A stretch of 64,000 nt of DNA from positions 496,001 through 560,000 of the forward strand of contig JAZKDT010000001.1 in NCBI GenBank assembly GCA_040387475.1. Reading direction: 5' to 3'. The notes under the pieces were generated by a model, which was not told the origin of the DNA, searched no databases, and was given only the letters and a program-made list of their open reading frames with translations. Positions 34,779-44,141 of this stretch are shown in pieces. The position numbers and the translations under genes were made by a program. Position 1 is the stretch's first letter, and the number at the start of each line of letters is the position of its first letter. This stretch comes from UBA4416 sp040387475 (GTDB lineage Bacteria > Bacteroidota > Bacteroidia > B-17B0 > Aurantibacillaceae).

Positions 34779-36941
34779 TTATGCAGGTACTTTACGCGCT
34801 ATTTCTCTTTCCCAGAAACGGTGTTGTGCAATCGCTTTAATAAATGCCGCATCAAAATCGGGACTACGATCAACCAATACTCCGTTGTCTTTTGCGGTAA
34901 TTTCAACCAGCGACACTTCCAGTAATTCTTCTCCGTCGGTACCCGCAGCAATTACCTTGCAGTGTTTATAAGCCTGGCTTATAAAATGAACAGCGTCTGC
35001 TTCTTTTATTAAAGCATCAATGCTTTTTTCGCCTCCCGGAATATATATAGCGTCGTACACTACACTGCTGGCAATTAAAAAACTCTCATCCACCGGGATG
35101 TTATTACCCTTATCTGATTTGATGGTTCCCATTTTTGGAGCGATCAGTTTTACAGTTGCACCTTGTTCTTCCAATAATTTTTTCATGCTGCTGAATGAAC
35201 TTTCGTTGACCCCGTCACCCGCTAAAAAAGCAATACGCCTGGTCACAATCGAATTTTTTGCTGTGTTTTCCATACTGAGTGCTGCTGAACGTTCCAAAGA
35301 TGATTTTACTTTTTTCGATTCATAATCTTTAGGATGCCCATCTGCGGGAATACTTTTGTTCATTGGTGTTTCGGGCGCTTTGGCAGCAATGCCCAAGCCG
35401 TCTGCTACTTTATTTGCCAATACACGGTCTACCTGTGTCAGTAAACCAACCATGCGCTCTCTTATTTCGGGAGCCTGCACTTTACTTAATTCAAATTGCA
35501 GGGCGCTGATCAAATGGGATTTTTCAGATTCACTTTGACTGTTAAAAAATAATTGCGCTTGGCTAAAATGGTCTAAAAAACTTTTGCTGCGGTTTCGGAT
35601 CTTTTTCGAATCGATTCTTTCAAGAAAAGAAGTAAAGCCAAAATTTTTCATCATCGCCTGAAAAGGACAGCCTCCGCCTAATGAATTTGGATCGTAACTT
35701 GTTTTACCTTTATTAATGGCGTGGCGCATGTGACCATCGCGTTGGTTATTGTGAATATCAACTATTGGACGATTAATCGGAATTTCATGAAAATTAGGGC
35801 TTCCTAATCTTGATAATTGAGTGTCGGTATAGGAAAACAATCTTCCCTGCAACAAGGGGTCGTTTGAGAAGTCAATTCCCGGAACCAGGTGACCCGGATG
35901 AAAAGCCACTTGTTCTGTTTCTGCAAAGAAATTATCGGGATTTCTGTTTAATGTTAAACGGCCGATTATTTTTACCGGCACTAATTCTTCAGGAATTAAT
36001 TTAGTTGGATCCAGTAAGTCAAATTCAAATTTAAATTCATCTTTCTCATCAACTAATTGAACGCCCAACTCCCACTGCGGAAAATTTCCGCTATCAATAG
36101 CTTCCCATAAATCGCGACGGTGAAAATCCGGATCTTTACCCGAGATAATCTGTGCTTCATCCCATGCAACTGAGTGAACGCCTAATACGGGTTTCCAGTG
36201 AAACTTCACAAAATGAGATTTCCCTTTTTCGTTGATGAAACGAAAAGTATGTACACCAAAACCTTCCATCATGCGTAAGCTGCGGGGGATGGCTCGGTCG
36301 CTCATAGCCCACATAATCATATGCATTGATTCGGGCATTAGTGAAATAAAATCCCAGAATGTATCATGGGCCGAAGCAGCCTGTGGCATTTCGTGATCCG
36401 GTTCTGGTTTTACCGCGTGAATCAAATCAGGAAATTTCATGGCATCCTGGATAAAAAATACCGGCATATTGTTACCTACTAAATCGTAATTTCCTTCCTG
36501 GGTATAAAACTTAACCGAAAATCCACGAACATCCCTCGCCAAATCGCTGGAACCACGTGAGCCGGCAACGGTCGAAAACCTTACAAATACAGGTGTTTTA
36601 ACTGATGTATCATTTAGAAAGCCAGCCTTGGTATACTTCCCCATACTTTCATATAATTCAAAAACACCATGCGCAGCTGACCCGCGTGCATGAACAATAC
36701 GTTCAGGAATGCGTTCATGATCGAAATGAGTAATTTTTTCCCGAAGAATGAAGTCTTCCAACAAAGTACTTCCCCGTTCTCCCGCTTTTAGTGAATTCTG
36801 ATTATCATTGATTCTTAATCCCTGGTTAGTTGTCAGAAATTCTCCATCTCCTTGCTCGGTGAATACCTGAAGCTTTTTGGTTTTTTCTGTTTCCTGTGCT
36901 GCTTTTACAGATTTTCCTGGTTTAGTCGGTTTTTTCGCCAT
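34779..36941 (-). CDS. katE: Large-subunit catalase with C-terminal DJ-1/GATase-like domain (KatE type)
   Basis: A 720-residue haem catalase. The essential His lies in VHARGSAAHG, the Asn in VGNNMPVFF, and the haem-ligand Tyr region is RLFSYTDTQLSRLG. The C-terminal 150 residues form the DJ-1/PfpI-like domain (RRIAFLAGDGVNES, YIPGG) that marks HPII-type large catalases. It breaks down hydrogen peroxide in the cytoplasm. A short Lys-rich tail precedes the core. Confidence 0.95.
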   Translation of the reverse strand: MAKKPTKPGKSVKAAQETEKTKKLQVFTEQGDGEFLTTNQGLRINDNQNSLKAGERGSTLLEDFILREKITHFDHERIPERIVHARGSAAHGVFELYESMGKYTKAGFLNDTSVKTPVFVRFSTVAGSRGSSDLARDVRGFSVKFYTQEGNYDLVGNNMPVFFIQDAMKFPDLIHAVKPEPDHEMPQAASAHDTFWDFISLMPESMHMIMWAMSDRAIPRSLRMMEGFGVHTFRFINEKGKSHFVKFHWKPVLGVHSVAWDEAQIISGKDPDFHRRDLWEAIDSGNFPQWELGVQLVDEKDEFKFEFDLLDPTKLIPEELVPVKIIGRLTLNRNPDNFFAETEQVAFHPGHLVPGIDFSNDPLLQGRLFSYTDTQLSRLGSPNFHEIPINRPIVDIHNNQRDGHMRHAINKGKTSYDPNSLGGGCPFQAMMKNFGFTSFLERIDSKKIRNRSKSFLDHFSQAQLFFNSQSESEKSHLISALQFELSKVQAPEIRERMVGLLTQVDRVLANKVADGLGIAAKAPETPMNKSIPADGHPKDYESKKVKSSLERSAALSMENTAKNSIVTRRIAFLAGDGVNESSFSSMKKLLEEQGATVKLIAPKMGTIKSDKGNNIPVDESFLIASSVVYDAIYIPGGEKSIDALIKEADAVHFISQAYKHCKVIAAGTDGEELLEVSLVEITAKDNGVLVDRSPDFDAAFIKAIAQHRFWEREIARKVPA

Positions 36942-37004
36942 AAGTTTGGTTTGTTTGTTATGTATGCATGCAATTCAAATACCACCGAGCTTACAAACAA
37001 AAAA

Positions 37005-37024
37005 GGCAGCGAATTTTCGCTGCC
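37005..37024 (-). terminator. Terminator of the DUF4382 gene
   Basis: A 9-bp stem (GGCAGCGAA / TTCGCTGCC) with a TT loop, followed on the minus strand by a T-run. It lies just downstream of the 37043 stop. Confidence 0.8.
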
Positions 37025-37042
37025 CTCCATTTTTTAGTGACT

Positions 37043-37813
37043 TTATAAATTAACGGTGCCTACATTGGCACTTCCCCNNNNNNNNNNAATATTAACGGCC
37101 ACGTTATGAATGGTTACCGGATTATAAGGAAGCGCCGGTGTAACTGTTACATCATATATCCCGATTGGCAGACCCGGGATCATAAAATAGCCATTGGCAC
37201 CCGCCATTGTTGAATAAGAATTAGAACCTGACGTAGCTACTATAGTGGCAATAACTCCCGGAGGATTCACCTGCCCTGAGATGGAGCCACTGGATGCAAC
37301 GCTGGCAGCTCTGATTACCGGTTTTAAGGAGAAGCCTCCGTTTCCTTGCTCTACAATAGAAGCATTAGCATCAAAGTCAAGCAACACATAATAAGGAATA
37401 CCTGGCATTAACGTTTGGTTTACTTTTATTTTCAATCCCGACTGTTGGGCACTTGGGGTGCTTAACGGATAACTAACCCCGTTTTTTACAACTGTGTTAT
37501 TTGGACCAAGAATTAATCTGATCTCCTGTACTGTTTGTATGTATAATGATCCCGTCGCAATCATCGTATCTAAACCATTGGTGAAATCAAGTAAATTGTA
37601 TACACCGGCGTTGATATTTAGTAATACAGTTTGCCCGTTCCCTTTAATTTCAACGGCTTTAACATCCACGTTTACTTCCGTGTAATCGCCTGGTGCGTCG
37701 GTCATGCTAATATAGTAAGGAGTTGGATCCCGTGGATCAACACTTTCTTTTTTGCAGGAATTTATTAATAATCCAAGTGTGATGATTAATAAAAATTTGT
37801 GAATTGTTTTCAT
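37043..37813 (-). CDS. DUF4382 lipoprotein (contains a sequence gap)
   Basis: About 256 residues, with a lipobox LLINSC near residue 20 and the DUF4382 domain (YYISMTDAPGDYTEVNVDVKAV...). A carboxypeptidase-regulatory-like beta-sandwich stretch follows (SISGQVNPPGVIATIVATSG, GIYDVTVTP). A run of ten Ns at 37078-37087 falls near the C terminus, so the final residues are uncertain. Outer-membrane-anchored, function unknown. Confidence 0.85.
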   Translation of the reverse strand: MKTIHKFLLIITLGLLINSCKKESVDPRDPTPYYISMTDAPGDYTEVNVDVKAVEIKGNGQTVLLNINAGVYNLLDFTNGLDTMIATGSLYIQTVQEIRLILGPNNTVVKNGVSYPLSTPSAQQSGLKIKVNQTLMPGIPYYVLLDFDANASIVEQGNGGFSLKPVIRAASVASSGSISGQVNPPGVIATIVATSGSNSYSTMAGANGYFMIPGLPIGIYDVTVTPALPYNPVTIHNVAVNIXXXXGSANVGTVNL

Positions 37814-37943
37814 AGTACTTTGTTTTATGGTATATATGTGGAGATACTAATCCCGTGCCAGCAGATGTTTAACGGCTTAATTTTGTACGTTATCTGGAAA
37901 ATTAAAAAAAATAAGTAATTTCAATTTTGAAACCATTTGTATT

Positions 37944-38651
37944 ATGACTGTTAAAGAAATCATGGCTGAACTGGAAGCCAAAGGAAGTCCGGCAATTAAA
38001 AATATATTTTTAAAACACGGTATTAAAGAACCATTTTTTGGTGTTAAGATTGAATACCTGAAAGTGATACAAAAGAAAGTTAAAAAAGATTATCAATTAT
38101 CTAAAGATCTGTATGCTACGGGTAATGCTGATGCAATGTACCTGGCAGGGCTTATAGCAGATGAAGATAAAATGACCAAGAAAGATCTGGCACTTTGGGT
38201 AAAGCAAGCTGTATCCAATAATATCAGTGAATATACAGTTCCATGGATAGCAGCGGAAAGTCGCTTTGGTTATGAATTGGCTTTAGAATGGATCGACTCT
38301 AAAACAGATTTTATTGCTTCCGCTGGTTGGTCCACCTTGTCTAGCCTGGTTTCGATTAAGACAGATAGTGAGTTGGATCTTCCTTCTTTAAAAGCCTTAA
38401 TTGCAAAAGTAGAAAAAGAGATCCACCAGGTGGATGACCGTTTGCGTTACCAAATGAATGGGTTTTTAATTTCCGTTGGTTGTTACGTGCCTGCGCTTAC
38501 CGATACCGTTATCAAGGCAACTAAAAAAATAGGTGACGTTAAAGTTAACATGAATGGCACTGCTTGTAAAGTTCCTGATGTGATAACCTATATTGAAAAG
38601 GTAAAAGATAAAGGCACCCTGGGAAAAAAGAAAAAAATGGCGCGTTGTTAA
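37944..38651 (+). CDS. DNA alkylation repair protein (AlkD-like HEAT-repeat family)
   Basis: A 235-residue all-helical protein with HEAT-like repeats. The family signature is in FFGVKIEYLKVIQKK, MYLAGLIAD and TVPWIAAES. AlkD-type glycosylases remove bulky alkylated bases through HEAT-repeat contacts; the small Bacteroidota members are assigned by similarity only. It is a single gene between the DUF4382 lipoprotein and the TPR protein. Confidence 0.85.
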   Translation: MTVKEIMAELEAKGSPAIKNIFLKHGIKEPFFGVKIEYLKVIQKKVKKDYQLSKDLYATGNADAMYLAGLIADEDKMTKKDLALWVKQAVSNNISEYTVPWIAAESRFGYELALEWIDSKTDFIASAGWSTLSSLVSIKTDSELDLPSLKALIAKVEKEIHQVDDRLRYQMNGFLISVGCYVPALTDTVIKATKKIGDVKVNMNGTACKVPDVITYIEKVKDKGTLGKKKKMARC

Positions 38652-38673
38652 TGACACTGAGTTTTATTCGGAT

Positions 38674-40266
38674 TTACTTGAGTAGTTCGTTTAATTTACG
38701 GTTGATGTATTTCTCATTAGTCAATAACGCGGTTTGTATTTTTTTGGCATAGTGAATCGAGTCTAATACTTCCTTGTTTTTTTCTTCCAGCTGTTTAAAG
38801 GCCTGGTCCACTAATAGTTTTTGGTTTTCAATAATTTTTTTTTGTCTTTGCGTTACTTTAAAACGTTTGTAAACAAAAATGGAGAATACGATCACTAAAC
38901 CCAAACTTCCATACAAAGCAAAGCGTTGGGTTCGTTCTTGTTTGAGCTGGGCCTGCTGGGCAGCCAGTTGTGAATTCCGAACTTTTTGTTCTTCCACATG
39001 CTTCACACTGTCCGCTGCAGCTTGCTTCTCGTATTCGTATTGAAATTGTTTTTTTACGCTTGCTTTTTTTGTCTCCTGATTATTAATGCTATCGCGCATC
39101 TGTATCTCCAGGGAATACATATCGAACGCTTCTTTGGCCTTGTTTTGTTTTTTATAGATCCGCTTAAGAGCCGCTGCAGCACGCATCATATTTTTAGGAA
39201 AACCCAGCTCTTTGGATATTTGAAGGCTTTTTTCTGCAAGCTTCAAGGCTTCGCCACCTTTATGTTGATGAAGAAGAACAGTGCTTATGTTTATGAGTGA
39301 ATTAGCTATCCCCGATTTATCTTTTATTTCTTCCTGAATTTTTAAACTTTTTTGATAATAGTCTAAAGCCAGGTTAAGAAAATCTTCTTGTTTACTCCTG
39401 TTACCTAACCGTTTTTCTTCCTCGGCAAGATTTGAATATACACCTCCTATATTGCTGTAGGATTGGCCAATACCCAGTTTATCGTTAATGCCTTCGCGTA
39501 TTTTTAAACTCCTGTTATAATATTCCAAAGCTTTTGCCTGCGCATCTCTATAGCATTTTTCTTTAGAAGCCTGGCAGGCAGGATCACCGTGTTCGTTGTA
39601 AATAGCTCCAATGTTATTTAGTGACGCAGCTATGCCGTGATTATCGTGAGTTTGTTCCCGCATTTTTAAACTTCTGAAATGGTATTCTAATCCTTTTTTA
39701 AAATCTCCCTGATTTTTATGAATAATACCGATGTTATTTAGGGCATTGGCAACCCCTTTTTTATCGCCTATTTCCTCTCTGATTTTTAAACTGCGATGGT
39801 AGTATTCCAGTCCTTTTGAGATATCTCCCTGGTCTTTATAGATACTCCCTATATTATTTAATGAATAAGCAATTCCTTTTTTATTTTTAATCTCTTCTTC
39901 TATTGTGAGGCTCTTTAAATAGTAAGTAAGCGCTTTTGGGATGTCGCCCTGATTTTGAGCCAGAAAACCAATATTATTTAGAGCGCTGGCTAAGTGCTTT
40001 GAGTAAAAAATCTTTTGGCCGTTATTGGAAGAGCTGTTCACGCCTTTTTGTGCCAATTGAAGTAATTGGTCGTTATATGTCGGCCATACCTTATCGTCGT
40101 TTTCGGAATCAATTAATTCACTTAAAATATTACAACGTGTTGTATCATGGTTTGCGTTTTTGAAAAGCTCTAAAAGCGACGTTGTTTGTTGCGCCTGCGT
40201 TTTAGGCATGGACCATAGCATTAGAAAAACAATGCCAGTTAATACTAAACAACGCGGGTGCCTCAT
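38674..40266 (-). CDS. Tetratricopeptide-repeat protein with signal peptide and membrane helix
   Basis: About 530 residues from the ATG at 40266, which gives a clean signal peptide (ending KTQAQQ); an upstream start at 40317 is less likely. At least six TPR units (NNIGSIYKDQGDISKGLEYY type) fill residues 80-380. A coiled-coil arm, one membrane helix (about 450-470) and a cytoplasmic tail ending SIHYAKKIQTALLTNEKYI follow. That tail resembles the linker to a SpoIIE phosphatase or histidine kinase in related proteins, but here the chain stops, so this may be a sensor without its output domain. Confidence 0.85.
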   Translation of the reverse strand: MRHPRCLVLTGIVFLMLWSMPKTQAQQTTSLLELFKNANHDTTRCNILSELIDSENDDKVWPTYNDQLLQLAQKGVNSSSNNGQKIFYSKHLASALNNIGFLAQNQGDIPKALTYYLKSLTIEEEIKNKKGIAYSLNNIGSIYKDQGDISKGLEYYHRSLKIREEIGDKKGVANALNNIGIIHKNQGDFKKGLEYHFRSLKMREQTHDNHGIAASLNNIGAIYNEHGDPACQASKEKCYRDAQAKALEYYNRSLKIREGINDKLGIGQSYSNIGGVYSNLAEEEKRLGNRSKQEDFLNLALDYYQKSLKIQEEIKDKSGIANSLINISTVLLHQHKGGEALKLAEKSLQISKELGFPKNMMRAAAALKRIYKKQNKAKEAFDMYSLEIQMRDSINNQETKKASVKKQFQYEYEKQAAADSVKHVEEQKVRNSQLAAQQAQLKQERTQRFALYGSLGLVIVFSIFVYKRFKVTQRQKKIIENQKLLVDQAFKQLEEKNKEVLDSIHYAKKIQTALLTNEKYINRKLNELLK

Positions 40267-40334
40267 ACTGTAAAAGTAATAAGATAGTTGAAACATGCAA
40301 ATTCTGCTACATGACAACTTGAGATTGGTGGGAC

Positions 40335-41423
40335 CTATTTTTTGCTGAGGCTAAATTCGACTCTCCTGTTTTGTTGTTTACCTTCTTCTGTATTGTTCGA
40401 AGCTATTGGTTTTGAGCTTCCATAACCCTGATAACTGATTTTGGCTTTATCTATTCCTTTGGCTGTTAAATAACTGAAAACCGCTTTTGCCCGCTGGAAG
40501 GAAAGATGCTTATTTGTTTTTTCAGAGCCTGTTTTATCTGTGTGTCCGTTTATGTCCATGTGTTTTTCAGGATTCCTTTGTAAATAGGCGATGAGCGTGT
40601 CTAATTGCGGGAATGATGAAGGTAAAATAATACTGCTATTAGATTCAAAGACAACAGATTTTAAGACAAATATCGAGTCAGTTGCACTCAATTTATTGGA
40701 TGGCCCCGGAATATTTGAATTGGTAGGAGGCACTTCAATGTATACTGTTTCAACCAAACTCAGATCATCTAGATAATAATAGGCATCCCGTCCGGCCTTT
40801 TGATTAATGTGGGTTTTAAGATCTTTTGGAATATCGGGGTTCAGGCTTCGGAGCTTGTTAACTGCAAAGCTTCCAATGAGTAACCATGTTTCTCCCCCTT
40901 TTGATTTATAGATGACGGTAAGCCTATGCCATTTATCCTTTTCTTTTGAAACCTCCTTTCCCATAACCATATAAACAGGATTTAAGTTTGTGATAACGTC
41001 TGAATTATCGTACCCCGCTTTACTTTGTAAAAAGCATACGCCTAGTTGGTCAACGCTGGTTCGTGAATAGTCGCCTAAACTCACGTACATGGTGAATCGA
41101 TAATATTTACCTTTCTCTAAAGGCGCCTTTAACGGCGTTTGTATGTACTCGCGATAATCACCGTGTGAAAAGGCAAATATACCACCGTAACAGTTCCCTG
41201 AGTGTGTTTCCTGGTAGCCCATTGGATTTTGCGGGATATCAACCAACGAATATTTTTTTTGCTTTCTGTCGCACTTGCAAAATAGATCACTTGTACCCCA
41301 ACTGGCTGTGCGCCATGAGTCCGAAAGATTTAATGAGGAAAAGTCAGTAGGAACGTGTTGGTTATTTTCGAAGCTGGAGTCGGGAATAAAATTCTGGGCG
41401 AGAACCGCTTGACAGCATAGCAA
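40335..41423 (-). CDS. OmpA-family outer-membrane protein
   Basis: About 362 residues or more. The C terminus is an OmpA domain that binds peptidoglycan (HMDINGHTDKTGSEKTN, SFQRAKAVFSYL, ISYQGYGSSKP, QQNRRVEFSL). The N-terminal 200 residues form a separate beta-sandwich domain. The signal segment (SVLLLLCCQAVLAQ) is intact, but no ATG is found in frame before the upstream stop. It begins at TTG 41423 or another non-ATG codon, or the sequence holds an error there. Confidence 0.85.
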   Translation of the reverse strand: MLCCQAVLAQNFIPDSSFENNQHVPTDFSSLNLSDSWRTASWGTSDLFCKCDRKQKKYSLVDIPQNPMGYQETHSGNCYGGIFAFSHGDYREYIQTPLKAPLEKGKYYRFTMYVSLGDYSRTSVDQLGVCFLQSKAGYDNSDVITNLNPVYMVMGKEVSKEKDKWHRLTVIYKSKGGETWLLIGSFAVNKLRSLNPDIPKDLKTHINQKAGRDAYYYLDDLSLVETVYIEVPPTNSNIPGPSNKLSATDSIFVLKSVVFESNSSIILPSSFPQLDTLIAYLQRNPEKHMDINGHTDKTGSEKTNKHLSFQRAKAVFSYLTAKGIDKAKISYQGYGSSKPIASNNTEEGKQQNRRVEFSLSKK

Positions 41424-41633
41424 TAGTAAAACGCTTTTTCTTGCGTTCTTAAAATAATATGCGGGCTGCCAGGTAAAAATATGTTGCGCTTAAATTTTTA
41501 TTATAACGTGCTTTTTTTAAATAGTTACAGCTTGTAAAACAATAATTATGTAACTTTTTTTCAGAACTATGTAACTTTTTCTTTTAGTAATAACGTCACC
41601 TTTGTATCAAATTAATTATTAATAAAATACAAG

Positions 41634-42275
41634 ATGAAAACAATTACAATGAAAACCTTTGCAACAGGTATAGTTGCTGCCGTACTTTTAGTTACTTCAT
41701 GTAAGAAAGGTGAAACTGGTCCTGCAGGAGCGGATGGAATGAACGGTACAAACGGAGTTGTTCCAACATCTACCGATGGATTTATAAAAGGTAATGTTTC
41801 GGGCGTGCGCCAGGATGGCACCGCTTTTAACGAATCATTTGAATATAAAAATTACTGGGGCGGTACTTCCGGAAGATTGGATAGCAATAGCATAGCCAGT
41901 TATGATTTTTCAATTAGCCGCGGCGGTGATGATATTTTAAGCCCAAACAGAGCCTCTATTATTGTTAACACAACGTCTAAAACAGCCTCTACAGGAAATA
42001 TCAGCATGAACGATTTTACCTTCACAAAATCATTGGGTGCAAATAAGAGTTTTGAATTCTATGTAACTTCAACAGTTAGCACAACCATTACCGGTTTGGC
42101 GTATAATGCAAGTACTGGTATGTTTACAGGTAATTTCTCATTTTCAGTGAATGGTTTCCAAAACAGTACAGGCAATGCAGCTTCAATCAATGGAAGTTTC
42201 CAGGCAACTATTACTCAAATGTATAATTTGATTTTAAACCCTAATACCCATATAGAAACTGAGAACAAAATGTAA
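41634..42275 (+). CDS. Lipoprotein with a short collagen-like segment
   Basis: About 213 residues: a signal peptide with lipobox LLVTSC (about 19-24), then GETGPAGADGMNGTNG, a short run of collagen-like Gly-X-Y triplets, then a beta-rich domain of about 160 residues rich in Ser, Thr and Asn. Probably surface-exposed and anchored to the outer membrane. Unknown ligand. Confidence 0.75.
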   Translation: MKTITMKTFATGIVAAVLLVTSCKKGETGPAGADGMNGTNGVVPTSTDGFIKGNVSGVRQDGTAFNESFEYKNYWGGTSGRLDSNSIASYDFSISRGGDDILSPNRASIIVNTTSKTASTGNISMNDFTFTKSLGANKSFEFYVTSTVSTTITGLAYNASTGMFTGNFSFSVNGFQNSTGNAASINGSFQATITQMYNLILNPNTHIETENKM

Positions 42276-42295
42276 TTAATTTTTGTTTTAAGTAA

Positions 42296-42329
42296 AAAAA
42301 GCCTCCGTCATAATTGATGGAGGCTTTTT
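42296..42329. terminator. Convergent terminator
   Basis: GCCTCCGTCA and TGATGGAGGC pair (one G-T) around TAAT, flanked by A and T runs. It serves the lipoprotein gene (plus) and the SRPBCC operon (minus). Confidence 0.75.
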
Positions 42330-42351
42330 AGTTAGAATGAAATGAAATTAT

Positions 42352-42855
42352 TTATTTCTGCAAAGAGGGAAGAAGTGCATCGAGATTTTCCATAGCTGAT
42401 AAAAGGCCTTCTTTAAAACCCATTTTTATGGTTTCTTCCAATTGTGTCAGATCAGGAAAAGTAATTTGAAACTCCACTAAAGTAACATCTCCTTTACCGG
42501 TGAAAGTAACCTCCCATTTAGATTGAGGCATTTCTTTGTTTATGGTTCCGTTTTCATCCGTAAAGCCATCTACCCCCGTAAAAGTTTTTTGAGATTTTAC
42601 AGTTTGATAATCGGCCCTCGACCAATGCTCTTCACCTTGAGGCCCAACCATGGCATAGAGCCAATGGCCTCCTTCCCTGAAATCCATGGTTTTTGTTTTA
42701 GCTTTCCAGGGTTTTGGAGCCCACCATTGATCTAAAATCTCAGATTTTGTGTAAGCGTCCCAAACTAATGCAACATCCGCTGCAAATTCTCTTTTCACTG
42801 TAATGGTGTTATTTTCCTTATTTACAGAAAAATCAACGGTTAAATTGTGTTTCAT
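42352..42855 (-). CDS. SRPBCC (AHSA1/START-like) protein
   Basis: A 167-residue AHSA1-type START-fold protein: REFAADVALVWDAYTKSEILDQWWAPKPW at the start and GFKEGLLSAMENLDALL at the end. It binds small hydrophobic ligands or acts as a cochaperone-like domain; the ligand is unknown. It overlaps by 4 nt the gene for its ArsR regulator, which is the usual pairing. Confidence 0.9.
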   Translation of the reverse strand: MKHNLTVDFSVNKENNTITVKREFAADVALVWDAYTKSEILDQWWAPKPWKAKTKTMDFREGGHWLYAMVGPQGEEHWSRADYQTVKSQKTFTGVDGFTDENGTINKEMPQSKWEVTFTGKGDVTLVEFQITFPDLTQLEETIKMGFKEGLLSAMENLDALLPSLQK

Positions 42856-43172
42856 TTTTTGTTGTTTTTTAAAGTTAATAATACGTCGTCTAATTGATTA
42901 AAACGATTTTCCCAGATTTCCTTGTACTGTTCGAGCCATTTGTCAATCTCTTTCATTTTTGTGCCATTCAATGTATAATGAATTTCTCTGCCAGACCGCT
43001 CCTCTTTTAAAAGCTCACATTCATTTAATATGCGGAGGTGTTTAGAAATCGCCTGTCGTGTTGAATCGAAGTGTGAGGCAATCGCATTGGGTGTCATAGC
43101 TTGAAATGCTATCAGTAAAATAATAGCTCTTCTCGTGGGGTCGGCAATAGCCTGAAAAACATCTCTTCTCAT
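42852..43172 (-). CDS. ArsR-family winged-helix regulator
   Basis: A 106-residue regulator. The winged helix is FQAMTPNAIASHFDSTRQAISKHLRILNECELLKEERSGREIHYTL. It lacks the cysteine metal site of ArsR/SmtB proteins, as is common in regulators that control adjacent SRPBCC genes. Its 3' end overlaps the SRPBCC gene by 4 nt, and it would repress its own operon. Confidence 0.9.
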   Translation of the reverse strand: MRRDVFQAIADPTRRAIILLIAFQAMTPNAIASHFDSTRQAISKHLRILNECELLKEERSGREIHYTLNGTKMKEIDKWLEQYKEIWENRFNQLDDVLLTLKNNKK

Positions 43173-43385
43173 ATCCGTTACATAATTGCGAAACTAATCG
43201 GTTGCAAATATACGCAATTAATCGGTTGCGCAAAAAAAATATTTATAAAATTCCTCAGAGTGGGAAAAATCGAAAACAAAGAATCGAAGAAACGTTCTAA
43301 TCTCACTGTAATTCAGTCATATAAAAATTGAGTTTAAAAGGTATTGGATTTGTAGGTAATAACTGGTGGTTTTTATACATATAAT

Positions 43386-44030
43386 ATGACGGATTTGAAA
43401 CTTTTTGTAAAACATATGGTTAGTGCGCGTTGTATCCTAGTTGTAAAAGACGCTCTTACGAAAGCCGGAGTTCATTTTGGAGATGTATCACTGGGAGAGG
43501 TTGAACTCATCAGCGCCATTTCTGGCGATCAGCTTCATCAATTTAAATGTTCTTTAATGCAGGCAGGATTGGAATTGATTGAGGATAAACGTAAAATTTT
43601 AGCCGAGAAAATAAAAAACAGTATCATAGAGATGGTTCATTACTCTGATGACATCATTAAGGTTAATTTCTCCAGTTATCTGACAACAAAATTAGATCAT
43701 GATTATACGTACATGTCTAATTTATTTTCGGAGGTCCAGGGAATAACCATTGAGCAATTTACGATCTCTCATAAAGTTGAAAGGATTAAAGAATTAATTA
43801 TATATGGCGAACTAAATATAACGGAGATTGCCTGGAAAATGAATTATAGTAGCGTGGCCCATTTATCCAATCAATTTAAAAAAGCAACCGGTCTTTCGCC
43901 TTCACAGTTTAAGCAACTTAAAGATAAGCGACGAAACACGATAGAGAACGTTGGAATTATAGATACCATTGCCGGTTATATATCAAATCCTTTATTTAAC
44001 AAGAACCCTCAAATTTCCCTGAGATTTTAA
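43386..44030 (+). CDS. AraC-family regulator with HMA-like N-terminal domain
   Basis: A 214-residue protein. The C-terminal 100 residues are the AraC DNA-binding domain (ERIKELIIYGELNITEIAWKMNYSSVAHLSNQFKKATGLSPSQFK). The N-terminal 75 residues look like an HMA ferredoxin fold, but the metal loop reads MVSARC (11-16), one Cys of CxxC replaced by Ser. Such regulators usually read MVCxRC. It may have lost or altered metal sensing. No adjacent target gene is obvious. Confidence 0.8.
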   Translation: MTDLKLFVKHMVSARCILVVKDALTKAGVHFGDVSLGEVELISAISGDQLHQFKCSLMQAGLELIEDKRKILAEKIKNSIIEMVHYSDDIIKVNFSSYLTTKLDHDYTYMSNLFSEVQGITIEQFTISHKVERIKELIIYGELNITEIAWKMNYSSVAHLSNQFKKATGLSPSQFKQLKDKRRNTIENVGIIDTIAGYISNPLFNKNPQISLRF

Positions 44031-44141
44031 AATCCATAAGTTCTATCAGATTAAACATTTATTGACATAGGGAATTTATTCCCCCTTATTTTTATTTTTT
44101 TGTAATTTTAGAATGTAATTAAATCTTTTATCATCTTAATT

